A stretch of 5,281 nucleotides of DNA from Vulcanimicrobiota bacterium (lineage in GTDB: Bacteria > Vulcanimicrobiota > Vulcanimicrobiia > Vulcanimicrobiales > Vulcanimicrobiaceae). A program made the position numbers and the translations under genes. The notes below the pieces were generated by a model. The model was not told the DNA's origin, searched no databases, and worked only from the letters and a program-made list of their open reading frames with translations. The stretch covers positions 1-5,281 of the forward strand of contig JASHXG010000193.1 of the NCBI GenBank assembly GCA_030043675.1, given 5' to 3'. Below are positions 1 through 5,281 of this stretch, one piece after another; the first letter of the stretch is position 1; each line of letters opens with the position of its first letter.

Positions 1-1
1 T

Positions 2-79
2 TGCTCACCCTGCAAGAACAACCGACCGCCGTTCTCTTTTCGTCCGGAAAATTCGTGCAAAGAAAACTTAAGTCATTAC
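2..79 (-). repeat. Second copy of permease-3'-end/leader repeat, downstream of copy B
   Basis: Read on the minus strand, this segment aligns end to end with 2574-2496. The inner 40 bases, with the shared core GGTCGGTTGTTCTTG followed by CAGGGTGAGCA, differ by two substitutions and one single-base indel. The outer 39 bases match at about two thirds of positions. In the other copy the outer part encodes the last residues of the TSUP permease. Here the equivalent reading is ATG ACT TAA, so it does not code. In the other copy this repeat leads into a lipoprotein gene whose start codon lies about 60 bases beyond the repeat. By analogy a further paralogue may begin just left of the window, but this is inference because the sequence ends here. 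Confidence 0.75.
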
Positions 80-100
80 TCGAGCGTTCTAGCGCTCGAG
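79..100 (-). terminator. Perfect 8-bp stem-loop at the end of copy B, possible terminator
   Basis: CTCGAGCG at 79-86 is the exact reverse complement of CGCTCGAG at 93-100, with a six-base loop that contains the TAG stop codon of copy B. In the transcript the 5' arm encodes the last residues (Leu-Glu-Arg) and the 3' arm lies just past the stop. A T-rich stretch (TTTTCTTT) follows about a dozen bases later rather than immediately, so this is not a textbook intrinsic terminator. It could instead stabilise the mRNA 3' end or attenuate read-through. Confidence 0.4.
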
Positions 101-1252
101 CTCGTGCACGCTGTTGTCGTTCGTATCGGTGTAGAAGAGAACGGTGTTCGAGTCGCTCTTGCCGCTAGCGACCAGACCGAAGACACCCTGCGTGCCGTTC
201 GTGTCGACGACCTTGGTATCAAGGACCGTGCCGGCCGGCGTCAGCTCGACCAGCATGTTGGCGGTCCCCAACGTATTCGCCACGATGAGATTCCCGTTGG
301 GAAGCAGCGCCGATGCCAACGGCCCGTCGAGCGGCTTGCCGGCGAGCACGAGGTGCGCGCACGTAAACTTCTTCTGTTTGCAATCGAAGGTCTTGCCGCC
401 GGGTTGGACGACGATTTCGTCCTTCTCCAAGAGATTCGCGACACCGGTGACGGCCACGATGGTGTTGGTCACGCCGTCGACGACGTAGACCGTATCGCCC
501 TTCGAGACATATTGCATGCCGGACGGTCCTAGCCGATGGCCGGGGGCCTTGCTATTGACGGCGAAGCCCGTTACCGCTTGGAGCGCGTTCGGGTGACCGA
601 AACCGTTGACGCTGAAATCTATCAGCGAGCCGGTCTTGCTGTCGCCGACGAAGGCGTACTCGGCGGCGTACTCGTGCGCTCCAAGCTGGACGGAGTCCGC
701 AAGGGGCGATTCGATCGGTGAACCGTATTTCTTGGCCAACTTGTATTTCGTGCCACCGTAGGGGATCGCAAATTCTACTACCTCGTGGCTCATCAGCCCG
801 GCCGCCAAGACGCTGTTGCTCTGCGAGATCGCATCGCCGTCGCATCCTTGAATCGCGGCGCCCTGATAAAACCGAGTCGCCTTTGAGCCCGGCGTCGAAT
901 CGAGCACTTCGAGCGTCGTTCCGTTGCCGACCGTGCCGGCCTTGTCCTCGAAGTTGCAAACCAGCAGCTGCCCCTTCTTCAGTCCGTACGTTTCGGGAGC
1001 GATCGAGATCGCGCGCGGTCCCATGTCGCCATTGCTCGCGTCGACGGTCGACCCGATGACGACGTCTTTCGTGAGCTCCTTCAAGATCGACGTGTTATCG
1101 GCGGGTACCACGCCCTTGCCGGCCTCGAATGCCGGCGGCGCGCCGCCCGCTTGGGGCGCGCCCGACGGCAGCGAGCCGCCACCGCCGCAAGCCGACGTTG
1201 CAAAGAGCGTCGCTATGATAAACAGCGCCGTGCGCGAGCGGGGAAACGACAT
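89..1252 (-). CDS. Predicted lipoprotein with NHL-like beta-propeller domain (copy B)
   Basis: The product is 387 residues of unknown specific function. The start is the ATG at 1252, chosen because GAGGTG sits four bases upstream and a signal peptide follows directly. The frame stays open further upstream, but that extension overlaps copy A and is Arg-rich. Residues 1-21 have a basic start (RSR), a hydrophobic core (ALFIIATLF) and the lipobox-like TSAC, giving Cys22 as the likely lipidation site. A Gly/Ala/Pro linker spans about 23-48. The globular part (about 50-387) has NHL-like segments such as KKGQLLVCNF (92-101), DTVYVVDGVTNTIVAV (253-268) and LLPNGNLIVANT (316-327). This pattern is typical of beta-propellers that bind ligands or partners outside the cytoplasmic membrane. 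Cysteines 99, 137, 291 and 298 also occur in copy A and could form disulfides. The protein ends in HELER. It follows copy A with 17 bases between them and is probably cotranscribed. The propeller call rests on motif recognition by eye. Confidence 0.8.
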   Translation of the reverse strand: MSFPRSRTALFIIATLFATSACGGGGSLPSGAPQAGGAPPAFEAGKGVVPADNTSILKELTKDVVIGSTVDASNGDMGPRAISIAPETYGLKKGQLLVCNFEDKAGTVGNGTTLEVLDSTPGSKATRFYQGAAIQGCDGDAISQSNSVLAAGLMSHEVVEFAIPYGGTKYKLAKKYGSPIESPLADSVQLGAHEYAAEYAFVGDSKTGSLIDFSVNGFGHPNALQAVTGFAVNSKAPGHRLGPSGMQYVSKGDTVYVVDGVTNTIVAVTGVANLLEKDEIVVQPGGKTFDCKQKKFTCAHLVLAGKPLDGPLASALLPNGNLIVANTLGTANMLVELTPAGTVLDTKVVDTNGTQGVFGLVASGKSDSNTVLFYTDTNDNSVHELER

Positions 1253-1256
1253 CCTA

Positions 1257-1281
1257 CACCTCGATGGTTCTAGCGCTCGAG
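1257..1281 (-). promoter_or_regulatory. Ribosome binding site of copy B, in a possible hairpin with the end of copy A
   Basis: GAGGTG (1257-1262) lies four bases before the ATG at 1252 and fixes that start. The 12 bases ATCGAGGTGTAG are identical to those before copy A. CTCGA in the last codons of copy A (1277-1281) can pair with TCGAG (1260-1264), which includes GAG of the Shine-Dalgarno; the loop holds copy A's TAG stop. A ribosome terminating on copy A would open this stem, so translational coupling is plausible. The 5-bp stem is weak and the coupling is inference. Confidence 0.5.
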
Positions 1282-2436
1282 TTCGTGAACGCTGTTGTCG
1301 TTGGTATCGGTGTAGAAGAGAACGGTGTTCGAGTCGCTCGTGCCGCTGGCGACCAGACCGAAGACACCCTGCGTGCCGCTCGTGTCGACGACCTTGGTAT
1401 CGAGGACCTGGCCGGCCGGCGTCAGCTCGACCAGCATGTTGGCGGTCCCCAACGTATTCGCGACGATGAGATTCCCGTTCGGAAGCAGCGCCGACGCCAA
1501 CGGTCCATCGAGCGGTTTGCCGGCCAGGACGAGGTGCGCGCACGCGTCGGCCTTGTGCTTGCAGTCGAAGGTCTTGCCGCCGGGTTGGACGACGATTTCG
1601 TCTTTCAACAAGAGCTTACCAACGCTGGTGACGGCCACGATCGTATTCGTCACGCCGTCCACGACGTAGACCGTATCGCCCTTCGAGACGTATTGTGTGC
1701 CGGACGGTCCCAAGCGATGGCCGGGGGCCTTGGCGTTGACGGCGAAGCCCGTGACCCCTTGCAGCAGCGGGTGGCCGTAGTCGTTGGCGCTAAAAATATC
1801 CAGCGAACCGGTCTTGCTGTCGCCGACGAAAACGTAATCGGCCGCGTACCCATGCGCGGTTGGCTGAACCGAATCCCCGAGCGGCGACTCGATCGGCGAG
1901 CCGTATGTCTTGTGCACCTTATATTTCGTTCCGCCATAGGGGACGGCCAGCTCCACGACTTTGTGGCTCATCAAACCCGCGGCGTAGACGGCGTCGGCGG
2001 GCGAGATCGCGTCCCCGTCGCAGCCTTCGAGCTCGCTGCCCTGATAAAGCCGGCTCGCCTTCGACCCGGCCTTGGGATCGAGCACCTCGAGCGTCGTTCC
2101 GTTGCCGACCGTGCCGGCCTTGTCTTCGAAGTTGCAAACGAGCAGTTGTCCCTTCTTGAACACCCCGTTGCTAAACGGAGCGATCGAGATCGCGCGCGGC
2201 CCTTTGTCGCCGTTACCCGAATCCACAGTAGATCCGATCACGACGTCTTTGGTGAGCTCCTTCAAGATGGAGGTGGTGTCGGCGGGCACGAGCGCGGAGT
2301 TGCCGGTGCGCGATGCGGCCGATGCGCCGTCCCCTTGGGGCGCGCTCGGCGGCAGCCCGGCGCTTCCATGACAGGCCGACGCTGCGAACAGGGTGGCCAT
2401 CATCAACAAGGGCATACGCGAGCGGAAGAACGACAT
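1270..2436 (-). CDS. Predicted lipoprotein with NHL-like beta-propeller domain (copy A)
   Basis: The product is 388 residues, a close paralogue of the next gene downstream. The ATG at 2436 is chosen because GAGGTG lies four bases upstream and the product then begins with a lipoprotein signal: basic RSR, core PLLMMATLFAA, then ASAC with Cys22 as the acylation site. A start 22 codons earlier is open but has no such support and would bury the signal peptide. The linker (about 23-50) is Ser/Gly/Pro/Ala-rich. The mature domain carries KKGQLLVCNF (94-103), a TNTIVAV segment (263-269) and LLPNGNLIVANT (317-328), all NHL/propeller-like. Cysteines 101, 139, 292 and 299 are shared with copy B. The proteins differ most in the linker, in several loops and between Cys292 and Cys299; the last 150 residues are about 92% identical. 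Export to the cell surface or periplasm is expected. The ligand is unknown, and other beta-rich folds cannot be excluded by eye. Confidence 0.82.
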   Translation of the reverse strand: MSFFRSRMPLLMMATLFAASACHGSAGLPPSAPQGDGASAASRTGNSALVPADTTSILKELTKDVVIGSTVDSGNGDKGPRAISIAPFSNGVFKKGQLLVCNFEDKAGTVGNGTTLEVLDPKAGSKASRLYQGSELEGCDGDAISPADAVYAAGLMSHKVVELAVPYGGTKYKVHKTYGSPIESPLGDSVQPTAHGYAADYVFVGDSKTGSLDIFSANDYGHPLLQGVTGFAVNAKAPGHRLGPSGTQYVSKGDTVYVVDGVTNTIVAVTSVGKLLLKDEIVVQPGGKTFDCKHKADACAHLVLAGKPLDGPLASALLPNGNLIVANTLGTANMLVELTPAGQVLDTKVVDTSGTQGVFGLVASGTSDSNTVLFYTDTNDNSVHELER

Positions 2437-2538
2437 GCTACACCTCGATAAAAGAAACGGAACGCTGAGATAAACGCGCTTTCGAACCGGTCCGCTGCTC
2501 ACCCTGCCAAGAACAACCGACCGCTGTTTTCTTTTGCC
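2437..2538 (-). promoter_or_regulatory. Leader between the permease gene and copy A, probable promoter region
   Basis: These 102 bases separate the permease stop codon from copy A. The upstream part (2496-2538) is strongly conserved in the repeat at 2-79; the 60 bases nearest the ATG are seen only here. TTGGCA (at about 2504-2509) resembles a -35 hexamer, but no convincing -10 follows at 17-18 bases, and the other repeat copy has lost a base in exactly this hexamer. An imperfect dyad, CGGACCGGTTCG, lies at about 2482-2493. I see no clear terminator for the permease, so read-through from upstream is possible. Conservation between two copies supports a regulatory role but not a mapped promoter. 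Confidence 0.4.
2441..2446 (-). promoter_or_regulatory. Ribosome binding site of copy A
   Basis: GAGGTG lies four bases upstream of the ATG at 2436 (GAGG core six bases away). It decides against the upstream in-frame start, which has no comparable site. The sequence around it is identical to that before copy B. Confidence 0.75.
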
Positions 2539-2574
2539 TCAGAAACTTTTTATAAAGAAGACTAAAGTCATCAC
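2496..2574 (-). repeat. First copy of permease-3'-end/leader repeat
   Basis: This segment matches 2-79 in the same orientation. It spans the last 11 codons and stop of the TSUP permease (2539-2571) and about 43 bases of the leader of copy A. Conservation is highest in the noncoding leader and weaker in the coding part. The pattern suggests that a duplicated block once included the end of the permease gene together with the leader. Confidence 0.75.
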
Positions 2575-3255
2575 CGCGCCGATCGCGACGACCACCGCGC
2601 GCGAGACGTGCTGCGGAACGCGCCGAAAGAAACGCGCGCCAAAGTAGCCTCCCAAGAGCGCGAGCACTGCCATCGGAATGGCGAAGCGCCAGTCGATGAC
2701 ACGCGCAATGACGAACGGGATGACCGCGACGCCGTTGATCGAGACGGTGAGTGCGTTCTTAATCGCGTTCTGCGCGTTGAAGCTCGGCAACCCGGAGAAT
2801 GCCAGCACGGCCAGCATCAGAATTCCGATGCCGGCTCCGAAATAACCGCCGTAGGTTGCGACGGCGAACTGTACCGCGAGCTGCCACGGCGCGTGGCGGG
2901 GAGGCGCGTCGGACGGGCGGTTGAGCAGTGGGCTGAGCGCAAAAACCGACGTGGCGAAGAGCAGCAGCCACGGAATCAAGCGCTCAAAGAGCGTTGGCGG
3001 CGTCACGAGCAGCAGACACGCACCGATCAGCGATCCGACGACGCTGACCCCGACGACCGATCCGAGCAAGCCGTGGTGCTCGGCAAGCTCTTCGCGATAA
3101 CCGCGAGCGCTCCCGAGCTGTCCCACCCACATCGCGGTGTTATTTGTCGCGTTGGCCGAGATGGCCGGCACGCCGGCAAAGACCAGCGCCGGAAACGAGA
3201 GGAAGCTCCCCCCGCCCGCGACGCTGTTCATCACCCCCGCAAAAAAAGCCACCAC
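2539..3255 (-). CDS. TSUP (TauE/SafE) family membrane permease
   Basis: This 238-residue, strongly hydrophobic protein belongs to the TSUP/TauE-SafE family (formerly DUF81) of cytoplasmic-membrane permeases, whose members export or import sulfite, sulfoacetate and related small organic anions. The substrate here cannot be read from the sequence. The family's internal duplication is visible: the N-terminal half has AGVMNSVAGGGSFLSFPAL (6-24) and SANATNNTAMWVG (33-45); the C-terminal half has YGGYFGAGIGILMLA (135-149), AIKNALTVSING (164-175) and GGYFGARF (202-209). Hydrophobic segments lie at about 2-29, 63-84, 91-110, 124-154, 166-184, 189-208 and 217-235. The start is GTG at 3255, with a second GTG adjacent and GAGG 11 bases upstream. 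There is no ATG, GTG or TTG in frame in the 38 bases between the rel stop and this codon, so the N-terminus is slightly short for the family. Rel ends 35 bases upstream, so the two are probably cotranscribed. The last codons lie inside a repeat found again at 2-79. Confidence 0.92.
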   Translation of the reverse strand: MVAFFAGVMNSVAGGGSFLSFPALVFAGVPAISANATNNTAMWVGQLGSARGYREELAEHHGLLGSVVGVSVVGSLIGACLLLVTPPTLFERLIPWLLLFATSVFALSPLLNRPSDAPPRHAPWQLAVQFAVATYGGYFGAGIGILMLAVLAFSGLPSFNAQNAIKNALTVSINGVAVIPFVIARVIDWRFAIPMAVLALLGGYFGARFFRRVPQHVSRAVVVAIGAVMTLVFFIKSF

Positions 3256-3266
3256 GACGGGGGCAA

Positions 3267-3270
3267 CCTC
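3267..3270 (-). promoter_or_regulatory. Weak ribosome binding site of the TSUP permease
   Basis: GAGG lies 11 bases before the first of two adjacent GTG codons (3253-3255). The spacing is longer than usual. It is the only Shine-Dalgarno-like stretch between the rel stop codon and the conserved first helix, so it supports the GTG start, which may also depend on coupling to rel. Confidence 0.4.
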
Positions 3271-3290
3271 GTGCGCGACCGATACGTCCG

Positions 3291-5281
3291 CTATGGCGTG
3301 GCTCGTTCGCGTTTCGTTACGCGATAAACGCGACGGACGTTCTTCAGCCCCCCGAGTTTGGTGAGGAGGCGGTGCAAGTGATCGAGATCCCGGATCTGAA
3401 CCGTGAGGCTGGCGACGGCGGCCCCGTCCTTGCGCACGCGCGCGTTCACCGAGTTAACTTGCGTCTTGAGCTCGGCAAAAACGCCCATAATGTCTTGCAG
3501 AAGCTGCGAGCGATCGTCGGCCTCCACCTCGATGTCGACGCCATGCGTCAGGCCCGCGTCGCCGACCCATTGCGCTTGCAAGATGCGCTCCGGCGTCGCG
3601 CTCATGAAGGCGACGTTCGGGCAGTCGGCGCGATGCACGCTCACGCCGCGTCCGATCGTAACGTAGCCGATGATCGGATCCCCGGGTACGGGCGAGCAGC
3701 ATTTGGACAAGCGCACCAGCACGTCGTCGACGCCGGCGATCCGAACGCCGCTCGACTTGCGGGCGCTCTTGCGTAGACTCGGCTTGCGCCCGATCTTGGT
3801 GAGGTCGACGACGTTGTCGTGCTTGACTTCCTCGCGAACCCGATTGGCCACGGCTTGCGCCGAGGCGTCGCCGAAGCCAATCGCCGCAAAGAGGTCGGTC
3901 GGCGTCGCGTAGTTGAGCCGCGCGGCGATCCGTTCGATCAGCTCGCCGCGCGCGACGTCGGTACGAAGTCCGGCTCGCGCCAGCTCTTGCTCGAGCGCCT
4001 CTTGTCCGGCCAGGACGTTCTCTTCGCGGCGCTCCTTCCGGAACCACTGCTTGATCTTGTGCTTCGCGCTCGAGGTCTTGACGATCGAGAGCCAATCGAG
4101 CGACGGCCGGCCGCTCGACTTGTTGACGAGGATTTCGCAGATGTCGCCGTTCTGCATCTGATAGTCGAGCGGAACGATGCGACCGTTGATCTTCGCGCCA
4201 ACGCAATGGTTGCCGACGTCGGTATGCACTTGATACGCGAAGTCGAGGGGCGTCCCGCCGGCCGGTACCGCGTAGACGTCGCCGCGCGGCGAGAAGACGA
4301 ACACCTGGCTGTCGAACAGATCGAGCTTGAGATTCTCCATGAAGAGACGCGAGTCGCGCATGTCCTTCTGCCACTCGAGGAGCGCGCGAAGCCAGGAGAG
4401 CTTGTTCTCAAACTGGTCGGCCTTGCCGCCCTCCTTGTAGCGCCAGTGAGCGGCGATGCCGTACTCGCCGGTGCGGTGCATCTCCCAGGTGCGAATCTGG
4501 ATCTCGAGAGGCTCGCCGCTCGGGCCAACGACGGTCGTGTGCAACGACTGGTACATGTTGGGCTTGGGCATCGCAATGTAATCTTTAAAACGCCCCGGCA
4601 ATGGCGTCCACATCGCATGCACGGCGCCGAGCGCCGCATAGCAATCCTTCACCGAGTCGACGATGATGCGGATCGCCGTCAGGTCGTAGATCGTGGAGAA
4701 GTCGCGGCCGGTCTTGATCTTGGAATAGATGGAGTAGAAGTGCTTTGGGCGCCCTTGGATCTCGGCGTTGATCTTCAACGCCTTGAACTCGGCGCGCAGA
4801 CGCTCGATCGCCTTTTCGACGTCGGCTTCGCGCTCGTGGCGCGTCTTGGCGACGCGCTCGACGATCTCTTGATATGGGCCGGGATCGAGATAGCGCAGAC
4901 ACTCGTCCTCGATCTCCCATTTGATCTTCCAGATGCCGAGGCGATGCGCGATCGGGGCGTAGATGTCGAGCGTCTCGCGCGCGATCGCCTGCTGCTTGGA
5001 GGGAGGCAGACTCGCCAGCGTCCGCATGTTGTGCAGGCGGTCGGCCAGCTTGATGATGATGACGCGAATGTCTTTGGCCATCGCCAGGAACATCTTGCGC
5101 AAGTTCTCGACCTGGGCGTCTTCCTTCGATTGATACGGAATCCGCGTGAGCTTGGTCACGCCGTCGACCAAGCGCGCGACCTCGTCGCCGAACTGCTTGG
5201 CTACCTGCTCGCTGGTGATCGAGGTGTCTTCGACGACGTCGTGGAGCAGCGCGGCGGCAATCGTCTGATGGTCCATCTCCA
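3291..5281 (-). CDS. rel: Bifunctional (p)ppGpp synthetase/hydrolase, RelA/SpoT family (5' end outside window)
   Basis: This enzyme of the stringent response transfers pyrophosphate from ATP to GDP/GTP and also hydrolyses (p)ppGpp. The frame runs off the right edge, so the N-terminus is missing, probably some 60-70 residues including the first metal-binding His. Numbering from the Met at 5276, an internal residue, 661 residues are seen. The HD hydrolase has LHDVVEDT (11-18) and KLADRLHNMRT (76-86). The synthetase has GRPKHFYSIYSKI (175-187), YDLTAIRIIV (197-206), RFKD (229-232), PKPNMYQSLHTT (237-248) and EIQIRT (258-263). The RFKD loop and the intact hydrolase motifs mark a bifunctional Rel/SpoT rather than a synthetase-only RelA (EFDD-type loop). 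A TGS domain (about 322-384), a helical region, a conserved-cysteine domain (KCCSPVPGD at 525-533, His548, Cys552) and a C-terminal ACT domain (about 577-653) follow, as in full-length ribosome-sensing enzymes. It ends at TAG. No key residue is lost in the visible part. Confidence 0.96.
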   Translation of the reverse strand, partial: EMDHQTIAAALLHDVVEDTSITSEQVAKQFGDEVARLVDGVTKLTRIPYQSKEDAQVENLRKMFLAMAKDIRVIIIKLADRLHNMRTLASLPPSKQQAIARETLDIYAPIAHRLGIWKIKWEIEDECLRYLDPGPYQEIVERVAKTRHEREADVEKAIERLRAEFKALKINAEIQGRPKHFYSIYSKIKTGRDFSTIYDLTAIRIIVDSVKDCYAALGAVHAMWTPLPGRFKDYIAMPKPNMYQSLHTTVVGPSGEPLEIQIRTWEMHRTGEYGIAAHWRYKEGGKADQFENKLSWLRALLEWQKDMRDSRLFMENLKLDLFDSQVFVFSPRGDVYAVPAGGTPLDFAYQVHTDVGNHCVGAKINGRIVPLDYQMQNGDICEILVNKSSGRPSLDWLSIVKTSSAKHKIKQWFRKERREENVLAGQEALEQELARAGLRTDVARGELIERIAARLNYATPTDLFAAIGFGDASAQAVANRVREEVKHDNVVDLTKIGRKPSLRKSARKSSGVRIAGVDDVLVRLSKCCSPVPGDPIIGYVTIGRGVSVHRADCPNVAFMSATPERILQAQWVGDAGLTHGVDIEVEADDRSQLLQDIMGVFAELKTQVNSVNARVRKDGAAVASLTVQIRDLDHLHRLLTKLGGLKNVRRVYRVTKRERATP

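Larger units (their letters stand above)
89..2449 (-). repeat. Tandem gene duplication, two units of about 1.18 kb
   Basis: Unit A (1270-2449) and unit B (89-1265) run from the shared ATCGAGGTGTAG ribosome-binding segment to the TAG stop codon, in direct orientation, with only a few bases between them. The ATG-to-ATG distance is 1184 bases. Over 89-360 versus 1270-1541, which align without gaps, I count 17 differences (about 94% identity). In a sampled segment of about 117 bases in the 5' part (from about 995 in B) I count about 22 differences (about 81%). The uneven divergence suggests gene conversion of the 3' half after duplication. Confidence 0.9.

Noticed and set aside
1253..1543. Upstream in-frame extension of copy B by 97 codons.
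   Set aside because: It overlaps copy A in another frame, is Arg-rich, and would place the lipoprotein signal peptide in the middle of the protein. GAGGTG before the ATG at 1252 supports the short form.
1264..2451. Long plus-strand open frame covering all of copy A on the opposite strand (395 codons).
   Set aside because: It mirrors the lipoprotein gene and its translation is Arg/Asp/Gly-rich without recognisable domains. The matching frame in copy B is broken by stops (for example near 530). It is a by-product of GC-rich codon usage.
2437..2502. Upstream start for copy A, 22 codons earlier.
   Set aside because: It has no ribosome binding site and would precede the signal peptide, whereas the ATG at 2436 has the same site and context as copy B.
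2482..2509. TTGGCA plus downstream sequence as a sigma-70 promoter for copy A.
   Set aside because: No acceptable -10 element at the right spacing, and the other repeat copy has a base deleted in the hexamer. It is kept only as part of a generic leader.
3241..3247. Run of seven identical bases near the start of the permease gene, considered as a frameshift or slippage site.
   Set aside because: The frame is intact on both sides and the conserved first-helix motif follows directly. Nothing indicates programmed slippage.
2608..3776. Plus-strand open frames opposite the permease and the 3' end of rel.
   Set aside because: They lie opposite clearly conserved genes and have low-complexity, highly charged translations with no domain.
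1..5281. Search for CRISPR arrays, tRNA/rRNA genes, insertion-sequence ends, toxin-antitoxin or phage-defence genes.
   Set aside because: No short regularly spaced repeats, RNA gene signatures, transposase motifs or defence-type domains are visible. Coding sequence accounts for nearly all of the window.

Overview
The window is GC-rich bacterial DNA. All real genes lie on the minus strand, so biological order runs from the right edge to the left. From right to left it holds: the 3' part of a bifunctional (p)ppGpp synthetase/hydrolase gene (rel/spoT type, cut by the right edge); a TSUP (TauE/SafE) family membrane permease gene 35 bases downstream of it; a 102-base leader; and two tandem, clearly homologous genes (here 'copy A' and 'copy B') for predicted secreted lipoproteins with NHL-like beta-propeller sequence. 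Coding density is high and no stretch over 300 bases lacks a gene.

Rel makes and degrades the alarmone (p)ppGpp. The permease is a generic small-anion/organosulfur exporter type with an unknown substrate. The two lipoproteins begin with near-identical ribosome binding sites and signal peptides (Cys22 as lipidation site), followed by a Gly/Pro/Ala linker and a domain of about 330 residues. That domain carries NHL-type segments and four conserved non-lipobox cysteines. Nothing visible links the lipoproteins to Rel or the permease beyond shared strand and proximity.

The most interesting part is the left half. The pair is a tandem duplication with a unit of about 1.18 kb. Identity is uneven: about 94% in the last 270 nt, but only about 80% in a sampled 5' segment. 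A second repeat of about 78 bp occurs at 2496-2574 (the last codons of the permease gene plus the leader of copy A) and again at 2-79, just downstream of copy B. This suggests the array continues leftward, with a further unit starting beyond the window edge. The 3' end of copy B carries a perfect 8-bp stem that is eroded at the A/B junction, where one arm is replaced by copy B's ribosome binding site.

The organism cannot be named from this sequence alone. GC content, a single rel-type enzyme with an RFKD loop, and lipoproteins with NHL-like segments would suit a soil-type lineage such as Eremiobacterota or a relative, but that is a weak impression. I found no RNA gene, CRISPR array, insertion sequence, phage gene or defence system.
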